Below are positions 54,579 to 64,000 of a DNA stretch of 64,000 bases, piece by piece (within the stretch, counting starts at the first letter, position 1; every line of letters starts with the position of its first letter). Source of the DNA: Paratinospora sagittata (taxonomy: Eukaryota; Streptophyta; Magnoliopsida; Ranunculales; Menispermaceae); NCBI GenBank assembly GCA_035771175.1, contig CM069590.1, positions 57,543,683 through 57,607,682 on the forward strand, in the 5' to 3' direction. A program made the translations under genes and the position numbers. The notes under the pieces were generated by a model, which was not told the origin of the DNA, did no database searches, and saw only the letters and a program-made list of their open reading frames with translations.

Positions 54579-55135
54579 CTTTTTTTTTTTTTTTTTTTTT
54601 TGAGAATAAACAACAAGGATATATCAATAATTAAAAAGCTGAGAAATGCATAAAGGAGCATGGGAGGTACTCAAAATTTCACGCAGAAAAGAAAATTAAC
54701 TTAACACCCCATACTATTTTCTTTAACACCCCATACTCAGGGAAAAAATATAAAGAAATTATTTCAAACACTCTTCTTAATTTCTAATCTAATTATTGAT
54801 AAGAAAGTCTCTATTAATCTTAAAGGCTATTAACCATGAACTAGTTAAAATTATCATTTTATTCCAAACATCTTTCACTGTCCTAACACAATCATCAAAG
54901 ATTCGACGGTTGCGTTTTAACCAAATCATCCAAATTGTTTTTAAAAAGCTGAATGCATAATCTTAACTTGCTTCTCATTAACACCATTAATACGAGGGAT
55001 CATCATAGCATCTTCAAATGAGACCGAGGTAGAGAAACAAATTCCAAGTTTAGATTGTCATTCATTCCAAATATGCACTGCAAAGGGACAGCCAAAGAAC
55101 AAATGGCCAGTATTGAGCCCATTTCTCAGATGCAT
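54579..55135 (-). mobile_element. LINE 3' fragment, inverted
   Basis: A run of T at 54,580-54,601 is the poly(A) tail of an element on the minus strand. Upstream on that strand come WMIWLKRNRRIF-like coding (from about 54,938) and GHLFFGCPFAVHIWNE (about 55,105-55,058). The latter is the HLFF-C-FA-x-IW pattern of the zf-RVT domain of plant LINEs. Stops and frame changes show it is decayed and 5'-truncated. Confidence 0.85.
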
Positions 55136-55939
55136 TGAGTTGTTGCTACTTGGACGGAACTGTTCACTAAAAAAAAAATTCTATCAGCACCCACTAACAA
55201 AGGAAGCATGGGTTGAACAGAGAAAAAGTTCTTTTCAAACACTTTTTGCTTCTCTTGCTTCTTTCAAATCTTCCTGGCCTCGGCTGCCTTTTTCTTTCTT
55301 AAAAAAATTGGAACTATGCATCGCAAGATGTTTCAAACTAGAGCCAGCATGACCTTCTGATCTCGGCTCATTGGCTCATTGGCTCGTTCTGTCATTCATA
55401 ACGTGAAGTTATTACCCTTCCATCTGCGTTTAACATTATTTCCGTTGCTGCACTGATGAGCATTCAATCAATAGCAGTTTCTTTAATAAGGTAAATGAAA
55501 TGATATTGAAGCCTCTTTCTATTCTTTTCAAACAAGGGTTTAAAAAGGACAACAACACAAGTTTATAAGTAAAGCACACGATACAAAACATTGCATTGAG
55601 TGATTTGGACTCGGTTACATTACATGTGGAAAGGACACGCCGAGGGATATACATTGCTGGGGAGGGGAACCCATGTAATTACAGACACAATCATCACAAA
55701 GGTAATAAAACACCCTTTTATAGGCTAACATCTTCCGAAGCCTGATGCAATGCCCTTCGACAAAAGCACGGGATTTTCTTCGTGTGGTCGGAGAATACAA
55801 GAAGTGCAACGATCAGTTTGAGTGCAATAATCTCTTCTGATAATAAATCATGAAAAAGATTTATCACCCCCACCACCACATCACTCCCCTCTTTTCTGAT
55901 GTCTCCATACCTTTTTAATCTTTCTTCAGCTATTGAACT
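55136..55939. other. CPK 3' flank, no gene seen
   Basis: Lies past the stop codon of the calcium-dependent kinase on its strand and should contain its 3' UTR, near 55,940 downward. No conserved coding frame was recognised. Confidence 0.5.
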
Positions 55940-63205
<7,266 letters not shown>

Positions 63206-64000
63206 GATTTCCAGAAACAAATCACCGTAAAATCTCACAACATTAGAATCTTTGCACACTCCAAAATTAGAACTTTATATATATATGAATACAGCAAATC
63301 AACACGGGAATTACAGACAAGTTGCTTAGATATTAGGAAGGTTTGTAGTAGATAGGTGGAAGATGATATGAAAGAGCAGTTTTGGTGGTCAAAGGTTGAA
63401 TCTTTTTTTTTCTTTTATTTTATTTTTTTTCTCTCTGAGAAAGAAAGAAAGAAAGAAAGAAAGAGAGGGGAAGGAGAGAGGCGCTTCAGAGGCGCCCCCC
63501 CTGTGTTGGACCCAAAATAATTTTTCACCAAAAATATTCTAAGTTTTTATTTCAAATCAAAATCTACGTTTATTTATTTTGTTTTCCATTTTCGCTTTCT
63601 TATTGTTCCTCGTTCCTTCTTCACCTCTGTTTCAATTCCATTGATGGATTGATGGATCCTATTTCTCGGAGCGATTTAATATGTTGCTACGTGGAGTACC
63701 GGATAATGATGTCTCCTTTTCTCTAATAGTGAACACGCGTCACCCTATTATTCGAGATGCGACTGAGTTAGGGAATATTGATGTGGTATTCGTGATGGTA
63801 GTGTAACAAGTTACAACCAGAATCAGAGCTGCCAATTGAACGAAATGGTCCACAAAACGATGAACACGTGTCCAGGTTGTCTATTGTCGTCGTTAGCCGT
63901 TAGGTTCTCTAACGCGTGTTTTCGCAGCTTCCACAACACGGGGCGTTTGTTTCGCCCCTTTAGGCTGACCTATTCTTTAGATTTTTTGGATTAATTAATA
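63206..64000 (-). promoter_or_regulatory. CPK leader and promoter region
   Basis: Upstream of the CPK start on its strand. It contains a (GAAA)n/(TTTC)n microsatellite at 63,440-63,464 in GA-rich leader-like DNA and a GGCGCC-containing GC-rich patch near 63,480-63,502. A clean TATA box at a fixed distance was not identified. No other gene is seen to the window end. Confidence 0.45.

Overview
The window is nuclear DNA of a flowering plant, most likely a eudicot. Genes carry short AT-rich GT-AG introns, the intergenic DNA is AT-rich and full of retroposon and MITE debris, and the proteins are plant families (nucleobase-ascorbate transporter, PADRE/DUF4228, GT34 glycosyltransferase, SOFL, group IV CDPK, bHLH121). 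One 100-N gap marks a draft assembly. The species cannot be named from the sequence.

Layout. 1-3,440: the 3' half of a nucleobase-ascorbate transporter gene (+), with a LINE 3' end in its first visible intron and a small inverted-repeat element downstream. 5,419-8,611: a three-exon PADRE/DUF4228 gene (-) with a TATA box. 8,612-16,487: gene-free AT-rich DNA holding a MITE with a clean target duplication (10,002) and a long inverted repeat (14,310). 16,488-22,174: a complete-length but inactivated Ty1/copia (TNT1-like) element. 22,847-24,482: an intronless GT34 glycosyltransferase (+). 24,483-37,700: 13 kb without a convincing gene, with three relatives of one tRNA-derived SINE family. 37,701-38,664: a four-exon SOB FIVE-LIKE gene (+). 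41,219-46,726: RuvB-like 2 (-), two exons around a 4.1-kb intron that holds retroposons and a MITE. 47,727-50,950: two minus-strand genes cut by the assembly gap, the 3' end of a UTP4/POPCORN-type WD protein and the 5' half of TRAP-alpha. 51,443-54,265: bHLH121 (+), divergent from TRAP-alpha across 492 bp. 55,940-63,205: a 12-exon calcium-dependent protein kinase of the CPK16/18/28 group (-).

The genes are unrelated housekeeping or signalling genes and form no operon or visible biosynthetic cluster. All exon joins below were derived by hand from splice sites, reading-frame phase and family resemblance, and all listed junctions keep frame.

I did not find a convincing undescribed biological system. 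The most unusual items are the structured non-coding elements: the long inverted repeat at 14.3-15.2 kb, the 34-bp tandem repeats in the copia leader, the TIR element carrying tRNA-like Pol III boxes, the SINE family, and an abrupt strand-composition switch inside the GT34 exon. The gap between UTP4 and TRAP-alpha is a practical warning, because it hides most of one gene and half of another.
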